Source of the DNA: Dehalococcoidia bacterium
Lineage (GTDB): Bacteria; Chloroflexota; Dehalococcoidia; Dehalococcoidales; CSSed11-197
Assembly (NCBI GenBank): GCA_003552785.1
Contig: PUOQ01000061.1
Location: forward strand, 1 to 6,066
Length of the DNA stretch: 6,066 bases
Reading direction: 5' to 3'
Every line of letters begins with the position of its first letter. The stretch's first letter is position 1. Positions 1 through 5,876 of this stretch are shown here, piece after piece. The notes beneath the pieces were generated by a model that was given only the letters and a program-made list of their open reading frames with translations, made no database searches and was not told the DNA's origin. The position numbers were made by a program, and so were the translations under genes.

Positions 1-21
1 CAGGGTTTTTTCATGACGTTT

Positions 22-62
22 CAGGCAGGTAGCCCCCTTTTTATTTTTAGACTACCTGCCTG
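22..62. repeat. 11-bp perfect inverted repeat in the leader
   Basis: CAGGCAGGTAG at 22-32 is the exact reverse complement of CTACCTGCCTG at 52-62, leaving a 19-base pyrimidine-rich loop with two T runs. The arms are centred about 30 bp apart. In RNA this would form a GC-rich stem. In DNA it could be a pair of half-sites for a dimeric regulator. The right arm is not followed by a T tract on the plus strand, and the left arm is not followed by one on the minus strand, so it does not look like a standard intrinsic terminator. The repeat is directly visible, but its function is unknown. Confidence 0.6.
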
Positions 63-76
63 TAATAAAATACAGG
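59..76 (+). promoter_or_regulatory. Second, mutually exclusive hairpin in the leader
   Basis: CCTGTA at 59-64 pairs perfectly with TACAGG at 71-76 across a 6-base A-rich loop. Bases 59-62 also belong to the right arm of the 11-bp inverted repeat, so the two stems cannot form together. The right arm of this small stem also takes in the start of the AGGGG ribosome-site-like stretch at 74-78. A switch between the two folds could therefore affect translation initiation. The pairing is seen in the sequence; the regulatory role is speculative, and a 6-bp stem is short enough to arise by chance. Confidence 0.25.
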
Positions 77-83
77 GGTACTC

Positions 84-101
84 ATGGAGTTAAATATTTA
101 G
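84..101 (+). CDS. Possible 5-codon leader peptide before mrpE
   Basis: An ATG at 84 opens a reading frame of five codons (MELNI) that stops with TAG at 99-101, two bases before the mrpE start. It has a well-placed ribosome-site-like AGGGG at 74-78, five bases upstream, which is better placed than the site available to mrpE itself (GGAG at 86-89, fourteen bases from its ATG). Ribosomes finishing this mini-ORF could reinitiate at mrpE, giving translational coupling. A frame this short occurs easily by chance, so this remains a hypothesis. Confidence 0.2.
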   Translation: MELNI

Positions 102-103
102 AA

Positions 104-718
104 ATGCCGAACAGAGTATCAAAAAGCACCCAGGTTAAGTTGCCAAATTTGCCCCAGAACACGTTTTTAATACTATTTCTTCAGTTTGTCCCGCTTTTTC
201 TTTTCTGGTTAGTTCTTAGCGGCAGCCTTCGCCCCTTTTTCCTGATCAGTGGTGTAGTGGCTTGTGGTGCAGTGGTTCTTTTTAACCGGGCGCTGTTCAG
301 CCCGCTTGCCCCCACAGATAAATATGAAAGGCTGAGGTTTGGTTCTGCCCTAAGCACTGCCTTCCATGCCATTATCTATATCCCGTGGCTGATTTCACAG
401 ATTATTAAGGATAACCTGCTGGTTGCCTACCTGGTTCTGCACCCCAAAATGCCGATTAACCCCAAATTGATTCAATTCAAGACCCGTTTGAAAAAGCCAA
501 GTACGCAGGTGGTGCTTGCCAACTCAATCACCCTGTCACCGGGCACCATCACCGTGCTTCTGGAAAACAGCCGGTATACCATTCACATGTTGACTCCGTC
601 ATCGGTAAAGAAGCTGGCCAGTGGCGAGGCTCAAAGCCGGGTCGGCAGGATATTTGATGAAGACCCGGAAAAGCCGCCAAAGGTAAGATGGGGCAATTCG
701 TTTAAGGAACTCAAATGA
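104..718 (+). CDS. mrpE: Mrp-type antiporter subunit E (MnhE/MbhA-like)
   Basis: This is the small membrane subunit E of the multisubunit Na+/H+ antiporter, which supports assembly or activity of the complex in the cytoplasmic membrane. The 204-residue product has hydrophobic segments at about 21-40, 42-62 and 85-112. A soluble C-terminal domain follows, containing the family hallmark NSITLSPGT at 140-148. The segment around 88-116, with an HAIIYIPWLI start and later LHPKMP, is also typical of MnhE proteins. At 204 residues it is longer than the roughly 160 usual for the family. About 20 of the extra residues are a polar N-terminal extension rich in Lys, Ser and Asn. The ATG at 104 is the only ATG available, but its GGAG is 14 bases away. 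A TTG at codon 13 (140) would shorten the extension but has only a weak site. It is first in the operon and overlaps mrpF by four bases. Family assignment is confident; the exact start is less so. Confidence 0.9.
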   Translation: MPNRVSKSTQVKLPNLPQNTFLILFLQFVPLFLFWLVLSGSLRPFFLISGVVACGAVVLFNRALFSPLAPTDKYERLRFGSALSTAFHAIIYIPWLISQIIKDNLLVAYLVLHPKMPINPKLIQFKTRLKKPSTQVVLANSITLSPGTITVLLENSRYTIHMLTPSSVKKLASGEAQSRVGRIFDEDPEKPPKVRWGNSFKELK

Positions 719-990
719 TGGAAGCCGTTATTTTGATAAGCGCTTTCACCTTATTGTTTTTTACAGCCATATGCGTTTACCGCCTAATTGTTGGCAAAAC
801 CCTTTTTGACCGGGCTATCGGGGCCAGCCTGATCGGCAACAATGCTGCATTGCTGATGGTGTTGACCGGGTTTATTTTTGGCCGCATTGATATGTTTGTG
901 GATATAGCCATAGCTTATGCTTTGCTTAATTTTATCATCATTATTGTTTTGGGCAAGTACTTTGAGCGCAGGGGCAAGAGGGCAAAGTAA
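715..990 (+). CDS. mrpF: Mrp-type antiporter subunit F (MrpF/PhaF, MbhB-like)
   Basis: This small three-helix subunit is needed for sodium transport and stability in characterised Mrp antiporters. The product is 91 residues, the usual size. Hydrophobic segments lie at about 3-22, 37-56 and 60-80, followed by a basic tail. It carries the family pattern of an Asp-Arg pair after the first helix (D32, R33) and FVDIAIAYALLNF at 61-73, with the conserved membrane Asp at D63, then KYFERR. The start ATG at 715 overlaps the mrpE stop in an ATGA junction. AAGGA at 704-708 gives a good ribosome site, six bases before this ATG. A second ATG follows at 718 and could be used instead. It abuts mrpG directly. 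Confidence 0.92.
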   Translation: MMEAVILISAFTLLFFTAICVYRLIVGKTLFDRAIGASLIGNNAALLMVLTGFIFGRIDMFVDIAIAYALLNFIIIIVLGKYFERRGKRAK

Positions 991-1371
991 ATGCATATAC
1001 TGGCTGCAATCATGATAATTATTGGCCTGGCTTTTCTGGCGGTTAGCAGTATAGGGCTATTGCGCCTGCCTGATTTTTTCAGCCGCACCCATGCTGCCGG
1101 TAAATCTGAAACACTGGGAGCCATACTGGTGCTTGGAGGCCTGGCCATATATAACGGATTTGAGTTATCGAGCTTTAAACTCGCTTTTATTTTAATTTTT
1201 ATGAGTGTAGCCAACCCTGTTGCGATTCATGCGGTTGCCAGAGCCGCCCATCATTCCGGAATCGACCCGTGGACGCTTCAGCACAAAGTAAAGCATTATG
1301 ATGAGAGCATTCATGACGATGAAGCAGAAGAAGATGTAGAAAATAAAGAGCAAGCGGGCTGTGGAGGTTAA
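991..1371 (+). CDS. mrpG: Mrp-type antiporter subunit G (MnhG/PhaG, MbhC-like)
   Basis: Subunit G is a small three-helix partner of MrpE and MrpF in the cation-handling part of the complex. The 126-residue product has the family signature GLLRLPDFFSRTHAAGKSE at 22-40, followed by TLGA, and a third helix with MSVANPVAIHAVARAAHH at 71-88. Hydrophobic segments lie at about 3-22, 42-58 and 62-82. After residue 100 it carries a strongly acidic tail (many Asp and Glu between 104 and 120) ending GCGG, which I do not regard as part of the conserved domain. The ATG at 991 follows the mrpF stop with no gap. An AGAGGG-like site at 977-982 serves it. Confidence 0.92.
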   Translation: MHILAAIMIIIGLAFLAVSSIGLLRLPDFFSRTHAAGKSETLGAILVLGGLAIYNGFELSSFKLAFILIFMSVANPVAIHAVARAAHHSGIDPWTLQHKVKHYDESIHDDEAEEDVENKEQAGCGG

Positions 1372-1373
1372 AG

Positions 1374-1619
1374 ATGTTTGCCAGTTTTGATTTCTGGCTG
1401 CTTATATTCTTGATAATAGTAGCCCTGGTGGCCCTGCACCTGCGAGACCTGATCGCTTCGGTTCTTGTTCTTACGGTTTACAGCTTGTTTATGGCTTTGC
1501 TCTTTGCATCCTTCGGGGCGGTGGATGTGGCCCTGGTGGAGGCCACCCTGGGGGCGGGGGTGACAGGGGTGGTTTTCATTGCAGCCATATTTCTTATGCG
1601 GCGGAGGTCAAAAGATTGA
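1374..1619 (+). CDS. MbhD/DUF4040-like subunit, split-off part of MrpA
   Basis: The 81-residue, three-helix protein matches the segment that follows the large channel domain in classical MrpA and stands alone as MbhD in membrane-bound hydrogenases; it is related to NuoJ of complex I. Hydrophobic segments lie at about 6-22, 27-47 and 58-75. The diagnostic motif is AVDVALVEATLGAGV at 49-63, with membrane acidic residues D51 and E56, followed by a basic RRRSK end. HLRDL at 22-26 is the usual turn after the first helix. The ATG at 1374 has a strong GGAGGT site at 1363-1368, five bases upstream. Its own ribosome site, and the next gene's, show that this is a genuine separate gene and not debris from a frameshifted mrpA. 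Confidence 0.88.
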   Translation: MFASFDFWLLIFLIIVALVALHLRDLIASVLVLTVYSLFMALLFASFGAVDVALVEATLGAGVTGVVFIAAIFLMRRRSKD

Positions 1620-1894
1620 GGGCTCTTGCTGTAATCATAATGGCGCTTTTTGCCTTTGTGATGATATATGCTACCTCGGCGTTGCCTGTTCCGGGTGATC
1701 CGGAGGCGCCTGCGTCAACATATGTTTCGACTTATTACATCGAGCATGCAATTGAGGATTCAGACACTCCGAATATAGTTACCGCCGTGCTGGTGGACTA
1801 CCGCGGCCTTGACACCCTTGGGGAAACGCTGGTTATTTTCACTGCCAGCCTCGCCTGTGTTTTGATTCTTGCCGGGAGAGTCAGCCGTGATTGA
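1616..1894 (+). CDS. MbhE-like subunit, second split-off part of MrpA
   Basis: The 92-residue product matches MbhE and the region after the DUF4040 part in full-length MrpA. One helix lies at about 3-22. A periplasmic-side loop with YVSTYYIEHAIEDSDTPNIV at 36-55 follows, then the hallmark VLVDYRGLDTLGE at 58-70, then a second helix at about 70-87. D61, D66 and E70 are the conserved acidic positions. The start is TTG at 1616, overlapping the preceding stop as TTGA, with an excellent GGAGG at 1603-1607, eight bases upstream. It overlaps mrpB by eight bases when the GTG start of mrpB is used. The family is recognised from motifs; no search was possible. Confidence 0.88.
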   Translation: MRALAVIIMALFAFVMIYATSALPVPGDPEAPASTYVSTYYIEHAIEDSDTPNIVTAVLVDYRGLDTLGETLVIFTASLACVLILAGRVSRD

Positions 1895-2321
1895 ACGCTA
1901 TAACTCCATTATCGTCGACATAACCTGCCGGGTGATGATTCCGTTCATCCAGGTGTTTGCCATATATGTTATTCTCCACGGCCATTACAGCCCGGGAGGC
2001 GGATTTCAGGGAGGGGTTCTTCTGGCAGCCAGTATAATACTGTTGCGCTTGAGCATGGGGCATGAAGAATCCTACCGAAAATTGCCTCAGCGGAGCGCCT
2101 CTGTAGTTGGTACGGGGGGAATGTTTCTATTCGTGGTTTTTGCACTGGCGCCGGTTGCCTTTGGCGGGCACTTTATGGACCATGGTTATTTACCCATCCC
2201 CGGGCTTGATGCTGTTGAGCTCAGGTATTACGGGATACTTATTGCTGAAATATGGATCGGCCTGGCTGTGTTCGGGCTTCTGGTAGTTATATTCGACCGG
2301 CTCAGCGAGAGGAGGTGGTAA
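1887..2321 (+). CDS. mrpB: Mrp-type antiporter subunit B (MnhB/MbhF-like)
   Basis: This is the four-helix MnhB-domain subunit of the antiporter. With the GTG start at 1887 the protein is 144 residues and begins MIERYNSII, as family members normally do. A TTG at 1869 would add six residues but has no ribosome site. GTG has GGGAGAG at 1874-1880, six bases upstream, so I prefer it. The family motif is HGHYSPGGGFQGGVLLAAS at 31-49. Helices lie at about 14-30, 41-56, 72-93 and 116-137, with ELRYYGILIAEIWIGLAVFG at 111-130 carrying the conserved Glu before the last helix. It overlaps the MbhE-like gene by eight bases. The GGAGG near its 3' end serves mrpC. Confidence 0.93.
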   Translation: MIERYNSIIVDITCRVMIPFIQVFAIYVILHGHYSPGGGFQGGVLLAASIILLRLSMGHEESYRKLPQRSASVVGTGGMFLFVVFALAPVAFGGHFMDHGYLPIPGLDAVELRYYGILIAEIWIGLAVFGLLVVIFDRLSERRW

Positions 2322-2325
2322 CCAT

Positions 2326-2691
2326 ATGGAAGAAATGACCTTTCATTACAGCTATATCATGATAGTAATCCTTCTGGTTGTCGGCCTGTACGGAATGCTT
2401 GCCAAGCGCAACCTGGTTAAAAAAGTAATAGGCCTTAATATATTCCAGTCGGCAATATTTTTATTTTTTATTAAAGGAGCTATAAAAGAAGGGGCAACTG
2501 TTCCGGTTATAGACCCCGAACTGGGCGTTGAGGCCGGCCTTTATTTTAACCCCCTGCCGCACGTAATGATTTTGACGGCCATAGTGGTGGGGGTGGCTAT
2601 TACCGGCGTGGCCATGGCGCTTCTTCTTACCATTTACCGGCATTATGGAAGCCTTGATGAGCACAGGATTATGGAGCGTATGAGCAAGTGA
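2326..2691 (+). CDS. mrpC: Mrp-type antiporter subunit C (NuoK-like, MbhG-like)
   Basis: This three-helix homologue of complex I subunit NuoK connects the small-subunit core to MrpD. The product is 121 residues. Helices lie at about 8-25, 32-50 and 78-104. The GLYGMLAKRNLVKKVIGLNI segment at 20-39 is the NuoK/MrpC first loop and second helix start, and NPLPHVMILTAIVVG at 75-89 is the usual MrpC motif before the last helix. The insert between helices two and three (about 51-74) is normal for MrpC. The ATG at 2326 has GGAGG at 2311-2315, ten bases upstream. Another ATG at 2335 is too far from it. Its stop overlaps the mrpD start as GTGA. Confidence 0.92.
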   Translation: MEEMTFHYSYIMIVILLVVGLYGMLAKRNLVKKVIGLNIFQSAIFLFFIKGAIKEGATVPVIDPELGVEAGLYFNPLPHVMILTAIVVGVAITGVAMALLLTIYRHYGSLDEHRIMERMSK

Positions 2692-4163
2692 TTCAAAATC
2701 TCCCCATACTTATACCCATAAGCCTGATTCTTTTTGCCTTTCTTTCTGCTTTTCTAGGGGTAATGCGCTTCCGGCTAAGCCAGAGCGTCGCGCTCCTGGG
2801 GGCTTTAATAAGTCTGGTGATGGCAGTTTTCGGCCTGAACCATGTATTGCAGGAAGGTGCGATTAGCTATCATCTTGGTGGCTGGCCGCCACCCGAGGGC
2901 ATTGAATTCGTGCTCGACCACCTTTCTGCTTTTATGGTGCTGGTAATTACACTGGTTGGCTTTATACTGCTTATATTCCCGACCCGACCCGGTTTCCTGA
3001 TGGATGAACAGCGGGGGGTGCCGTTGTATGCCATGGTTTTAATGCTGATTGCCGGCCTTTGTGGAGTGGTGCTTTCCGGGGACCTTTTTAACCTTTATGT
3101 ATTTTTGGAGATCGCTTCTCTTTCCACATATGCGCTGGTGTCTCTGGGGAGTGGCCGGGCTGCTTTTTCCAGTTTCCGGTATCTGATTATGGCCACCATT
3201 GGTGGCAGTTTCTACCTGCTCGGGGTCGGGTTTATTTACTTTTCTGTTGGAACCCTGAACATGGCCGACATTCTACAGCATCTCCCGGCAGTTTACGATT
3301 CGCCTGCTGTAATCGGCGGTGCGGTTCTGATAGTTGCCGGCATAGCATTGAAAATGGCTCTTTTCCCGCTTCATACCTGGCTGCCAGACGCTCACAGCTA
3401 TGCTCCGCCCATAGTGGCGGCTTTTTTGGCCGCTGTTCAGATCGAGGTTTCTGCATATGTTATCATCCGGTTTCTGCTTGACGTTTTTACGCCTGAGCTA
3501 ATGACCGCAACCGTGCCCCTTACTACTGTGATAGGCTGGGCGTCGGCGGCGGGTATTATAGTGGCTTCAGTTATTGCCATTGCCCAGACGGATTTCAAGA
3601 GAATGCTGGCATACAGTACTGTGGGGCAGGTTGCATATATAGGTTTGGGCATCGGTCTGGCCAACCCGCTTGGTATAGTAGGGGCTTTACTTCACATAAT
3701 GGCACACGCTTTGATGAAAAGCTGCCTGTTTCTCATCGCCGGCGGGGTGTACCATAAAACCGGCATTAAAAACATTAACGATTATAAGGGCCTGGGCCGG
3801 AGAATGCCCTGGACAATGGCAGCTTTTACCGTTTCAGCCCTTGCCATGATAGGCATTCCCCCTACGGCCGGCTTCTTTTCAAAGTGGTACCTGTTGCTGG
3901 GCAGCTTTGACCAGAGCAACTGGGTATTTGTTGGCGTTATACTTGGTAGCAGCCTTTTAAACGCGGTTTATTTCTTCCGGTTAATTGAAAAGGTTTTTGC
4001 ACCATCTGAAGACAAAGTTGAAAAGGGAGCTGATTCACGGGGTGAATTATCGTGGCGCATGCTTCTGCCCATTATACTTTTTGCTGCAGGCATACTGGTG
4101 GTAGGTGCTTTGAACGTGTTTATCGTCGACAGATTTTTAATGCCCATTGTAGCCGGGTTTTAG
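2688..4163 (+). CDS. mrpD: Mrp-type antiporter subunit D (NuoM/N-like proton channel, MbhH-like)
   Basis: This large polytopic channel subunit of the proton-conducting transporter family is 491 residues, the expected length, with about 14 helices predicted from the hydrophobic pattern. Visible key residues are the helix-5 Glu E141 (in GDLFNLYVFLEIAS, 131-144), helix-7 Lys K222 (in LKMALFPLHTWLPDAH, 221-236) and helix-12 Lys K399 (in PPTAGFFSKW). The broken-helix segment TDFKRMLAYSTVGQVAYI lies at 301-318, and HIMAHALMKSCLFL, with H336, H340 and K344, is also present. At helix 8, where relatives normally have a Lys before VxAY, this protein reads QIEVSAYVIIR, placing Glu at E253. The start is GTG at 2688, inside the mrpC stop, with GGAG at 2673-2676. 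It follows mrpC as in all Mrp operons, which supports its being the true MrpD. Confidence 0.94.
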   Translation: MIQNLPILIPISLILFAFLSAFLGVMRFRLSQSVALLGALISLVMAVFGLNHVLQEGAISYHLGGWPPPEGIEFVLDHLSAFMVLVITLVGFILLIFPTRPGFLMDEQRGVPLYAMVLMLIAGLCGVVLSGDLFNLYVFLEIASLSTYALVSLGSGRAAFSSFRYLIMATIGGSFYLLGVGFIYFSVGTLNMADILQHLPAVYDSPAVIGGAVLIVAGIALKMALFPLHTWLPDAHSYAPPIVAAFLAAVQIEVSAYVIIRFLLDVFTPELMTATVPLTTVIGWASAAGIIVASVIAIAQTDFKRMLAYSTVGQVAYIGLGIGLANPLGIVGALLHIMAHALMKSCLFLIAGGVYHKTGIKNINDYKGLGRRMPWTMAAFTVSALAMIGIPPTAGFFSKWYLLLGSFDQSNWVFVGVILGSSLLNAVYFFRLIEKVFAPSEDKVEKGADSRGELSWRMLLPIILFAAGILVVGALNVFIVDRFLMPIVAGF

Positions 4164-4173
4164 GTAAATATTT

Positions 4174-5661
4174 ATGGACAGTTTTTTCTCGATACAACCT
4201 TTGATGGCGGTTCTGGTTTCACTGGCAGCGTTCGGGTTGATAATACTGTTTAGAAACAGGCCCAACCTGCGAGAGGCAGTTACTGTGATAGCGGCTGTTT
4301 CCAAGCTGGCTGTAGTTCTTTCCATGCTGCCGGATGTGCTCGGGGGGCGCTACCCTGAGATTACTCTGGTTAACCTTTCTCCTGACATCGGTCTGGCCCT
4401 CCGGGCGGATGAGGCTGGCATCATATTTGCCATGCTGGCTTCAATGTTGTGGGTGGTTACTTCTTTTTATTCTTTCGGATATATGAGGGGCCTTTCGGCA
4501 CAGCGCCAGACGCGCTTCTACGCCAGTTTTGCACTCTGCCTTTCGGCTACCATAGGGCTTGCCTTTTCGGCTAATTTATTGACGTTTTTCCTATTTTACG
4601 AGGTCTTGACTGTTGCCACCTACCCGCTGGTTGCTCATAAAGGAAACCCTGAGGCACTGGCCGCGGGTAGAAAGTACCTTGCCTACCTGATCACAGGAGG
4701 GGTGGTGCTGCTGGGTGCCATTGCTTATACGTATCAGGTGGCCGGTACACTTGATTTCAATGCCGGGGGTTTTTTACCTCAGGATACAGCGGTAAGCTCA
4801 CTGGCAATACTGTTTGCACTGTTTTTAATTGGATTCGGGTTTAAGTCTGCCGTTATGCCGCTTCATTCATGGCTGCCATCGGCCATGGTGGCGCCAACAC
4901 CGGTTAGTGCTCTCCTGCATGCGGTGGCGGTAGTTAAAGCCGGTGTTTTCGGGCTGGTGCGGGCTGTAGGGTTCGTGCTTGGGCCGGAGCAATTACACCA
5001 GGCGGGAGCTTTGCCTTTTATGCTTGCTGCCGCGGCAGTGACCATCGTGGTTGCCTCTTTGCTTGCCATGCGTCAGGATAACCTGAAGGCCAGACTGGCC
5101 TATTCAACCATCGGGCATTTGTCTTACATTGTGCTGGGACTGGCACTCTTTGATGCGATGGGTTGGACCGGAAGCATGATGCATATTGTCAACCACGGTG
5201 CCATGAAGATAACCATGTTTTTCTGTGCCGGCGCCATATATGTACGGACTCATTTTGCCAATATCAGCCAGCTTGATGGAATCGGGCACAAAATGCCCTG
5301 GACCATGGCAGCTTTTACGGTTGCAGCGCTGGGGCTGGCCGGTGTCCCACCCGTTTCCGGGTTTATAAGTAAATGGTTTCTGGTTCAGGGGACCTTAAAT
5401 CTCGAGGAGTTCGCGCTTGCAGGGGTGTTTCTGGTCAGCGGGCTTTTAAATGCAGGCTACTTTTTCCCCATAGTTTACCGGGCTTTTTTTAAAAAACCGG
5501 GCACCAAACTTGTTACGGGTGAAGCACCTTTGATAATGCTTTTACCCATTATTATAACTGCAGGCCTCTCGCTATTCTTTGGGCTTTTTCCGGATGCGGT
5601 TTTTGGTTTTTATGAACTTGCCGAAAGAGTAGGGCAGAGTGTTACAGGGGGTGGCTGGTAA
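4174..5661 (+). CDS. Second large antiporter subunit (MrpD/MrpA N-terminal-like, Proton_antipo_M family)
   Basis: The 495-residue polytopic protein is a paralogue of the preceding mrpD with the complete channel residue set: helix-5 Glu E143 (LLTFFLFYEVLTVATYPLVA, 135-154), helix-7 Lys K224 (GFKSAVMPLHSWLPSAM), helix-8 Lys K255 in ALLHAVAVVKAGVFGLVR (246-263, with H249) and helix-12 Lys K400 (VPPVSGFISKW). The HAxxxVKAG pattern is closer to the MrpA/NuoL type than to classical MrpD. It may therefore supply the role of the MrpA N-terminal domain, whose C-terminal parts are encoded separately upstream; that is inference. It lacks any C-terminal MbhD or MbhE extension. The ATG at 4174 lies ten bases after the mrpD stop with only a weak TAGGT site. 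Its stop overlaps the next ATG as TAATG. The family is certain, the precise subunit name is not. Confidence 0.9.
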   Translation: MDSFFSIQPLMAVLVSLAAFGLIILFRNRPNLREAVTVIAAVSKLAVVLSMLPDVLGGRYPEITLVNLSPDIGLALRADEAGIIFAMLASMLWVVTSFYSFGYMRGLSAQRQTRFYASFALCLSATIGLAFSANLLTFFLFYEVLTVATYPLVAHKGNPEALAAGRKYLAYLITGGVVLLGAIAYTYQVAGTLDFNAGGFLPQDTAVSSLAILFALFLIGFGFKSAVMPLHSWLPSAMVAPTPVSALLHAVAVVKAGVFGLVRAVGFVLGPEQLHQAGALPFMLAAAAVTIVVASLLAMRQDNLKARLAYSTIGHLSYIVLGLALFDAMGWTGSMMHIVNHGAMKITMFFCAGAIYVRTHFANISQLDGIGHKMPWTMAAFTVAALGLAGVPPVSGFISKWFLVQGTLNLEEFALAGVFLVSGLLNAGYFFPIVYRAFFKKPGTKLVTGEAPLIMLLPIIITAGLSLFFGLFPDAVFGFYELAERVGQSVTGGGW

Positions 5662-5876
5662 TGAAAGTTAAAATATTTATTACTGTGATGCTTTTTGCAG
5701 TTTTTATTGTTGTTGATCTGGTGTTTGGGCTTACCCATGGGTACGACTGTTGGGCAGAAATTCCGGCAATTTTCGCACTGGTGGGCCTGGGTGGCTGCAT
5801 GGGCATAATTGCGGCCGGTAAGCTGGTGGCCGACAAATGGTTAAAGCGCAGTGAGGATTATTATGACCCCAGTTGA
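5661..5876 (+). CDS. Small two-helix membrane protein of mrp-type operons
   Basis: The 71-residue protein has hydrophobic helices at about 5-24 and 35-53 and a charged tail ending SEDYYDPS. Between the helices it has HGYDCWAEIPAIFALVGLGG at 26-45. From memory, short proteins with a W-x-x-IP-x-x-x-AL core and a Glu-Asp-Tyr-Tyr-Asp tail sit between large antiporter genes in other multi-MrpD operons, so it is probably a dedicated accessory subunit of the complex. I know of no assigned function. The ATG at 5661 overlaps the preceding stop by one base, with AGGGGGTGG at 5646-5654 as ribosome site. It overlaps the next gene by 14 bases. Such close coupling and the paired helices argue that it is real. 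Whether it is an assembly factor, a lateral helix partner or a regulator cannot be told from the sequence. Confidence 0.8.
   Translation: MKVKIFITVMLFAVFIVVDLVFGLTHGYDCWAEIPAIFALVGLGGCMGIIAAGKLVADKWLKRSEDYYDPS

Larger units (their letters stand above)
1..103 (+). promoter_or_regulatory. Leader region upstream of the mrp operon
   Basis: This is the only non-coding stretch of any size in the window, and it precedes the first gene of the operon, so the promoter or its downstream part should lie here or just to the left. Bases 1-11 read CAGGG followed by six T, which could be the tail of an upstream gene's terminator whose stem is cut by the window edge. A TAAAAT hexamer at 66-71 resembles a -10 box, but no convincing -35 box lies 16-18 bases before it. 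The region also holds an 11-bp inverted repeat, an overlapping shorter hairpin and a possible mini-ORF, described separately. The promoter assignment is inference and weak. Confidence 0.35.

Noticed and set aside
22..62. Inverted repeat as an intrinsic terminator
   Set aside because: Neither arm is followed by a T run in the reading direction; the T runs lie in the loop. The 19-base loop is also unusually large for a terminator.
1869..1886. TTG at 1869 as start of mrpB
   Set aside because: It has no ribosome site, and the GTG at 1887 has GGGAGAG six bases upstream and gives the usual N-terminus of the family.
1374..1894. The two short genes as frameshifted remains of a full-length mrpA
   Set aside because: Each has its own strong ribosome site (GGAGGT at 1363-1368, GGAGG at 1603-1607), intact family motifs and the same separation as mbhD/mbhE, and no large channel domain precedes them. 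This is a natural split.
2326..5661. Reading the cluster as respiratory complex I (nuoK-nuoL-nuoM-nuoN)
   Set aside because: The MrpE, F, G and B subunits, the MbhD and MbhE-like proteins and the MrpC-specific NPLPHVMILTAIVVG motif are specific to Mrp/Mbh-type modules, and no NuoA, H, I or J gene is present in the window.
104..5876. Minus-strand and other-frame open frames of 60-100 codons
   Set aside because: All lie opposite or inside well-supported antiporter genes, have no recognisable domain and no consistent ribosome sites. They are expected shadows of membrane-protein coding sequence.
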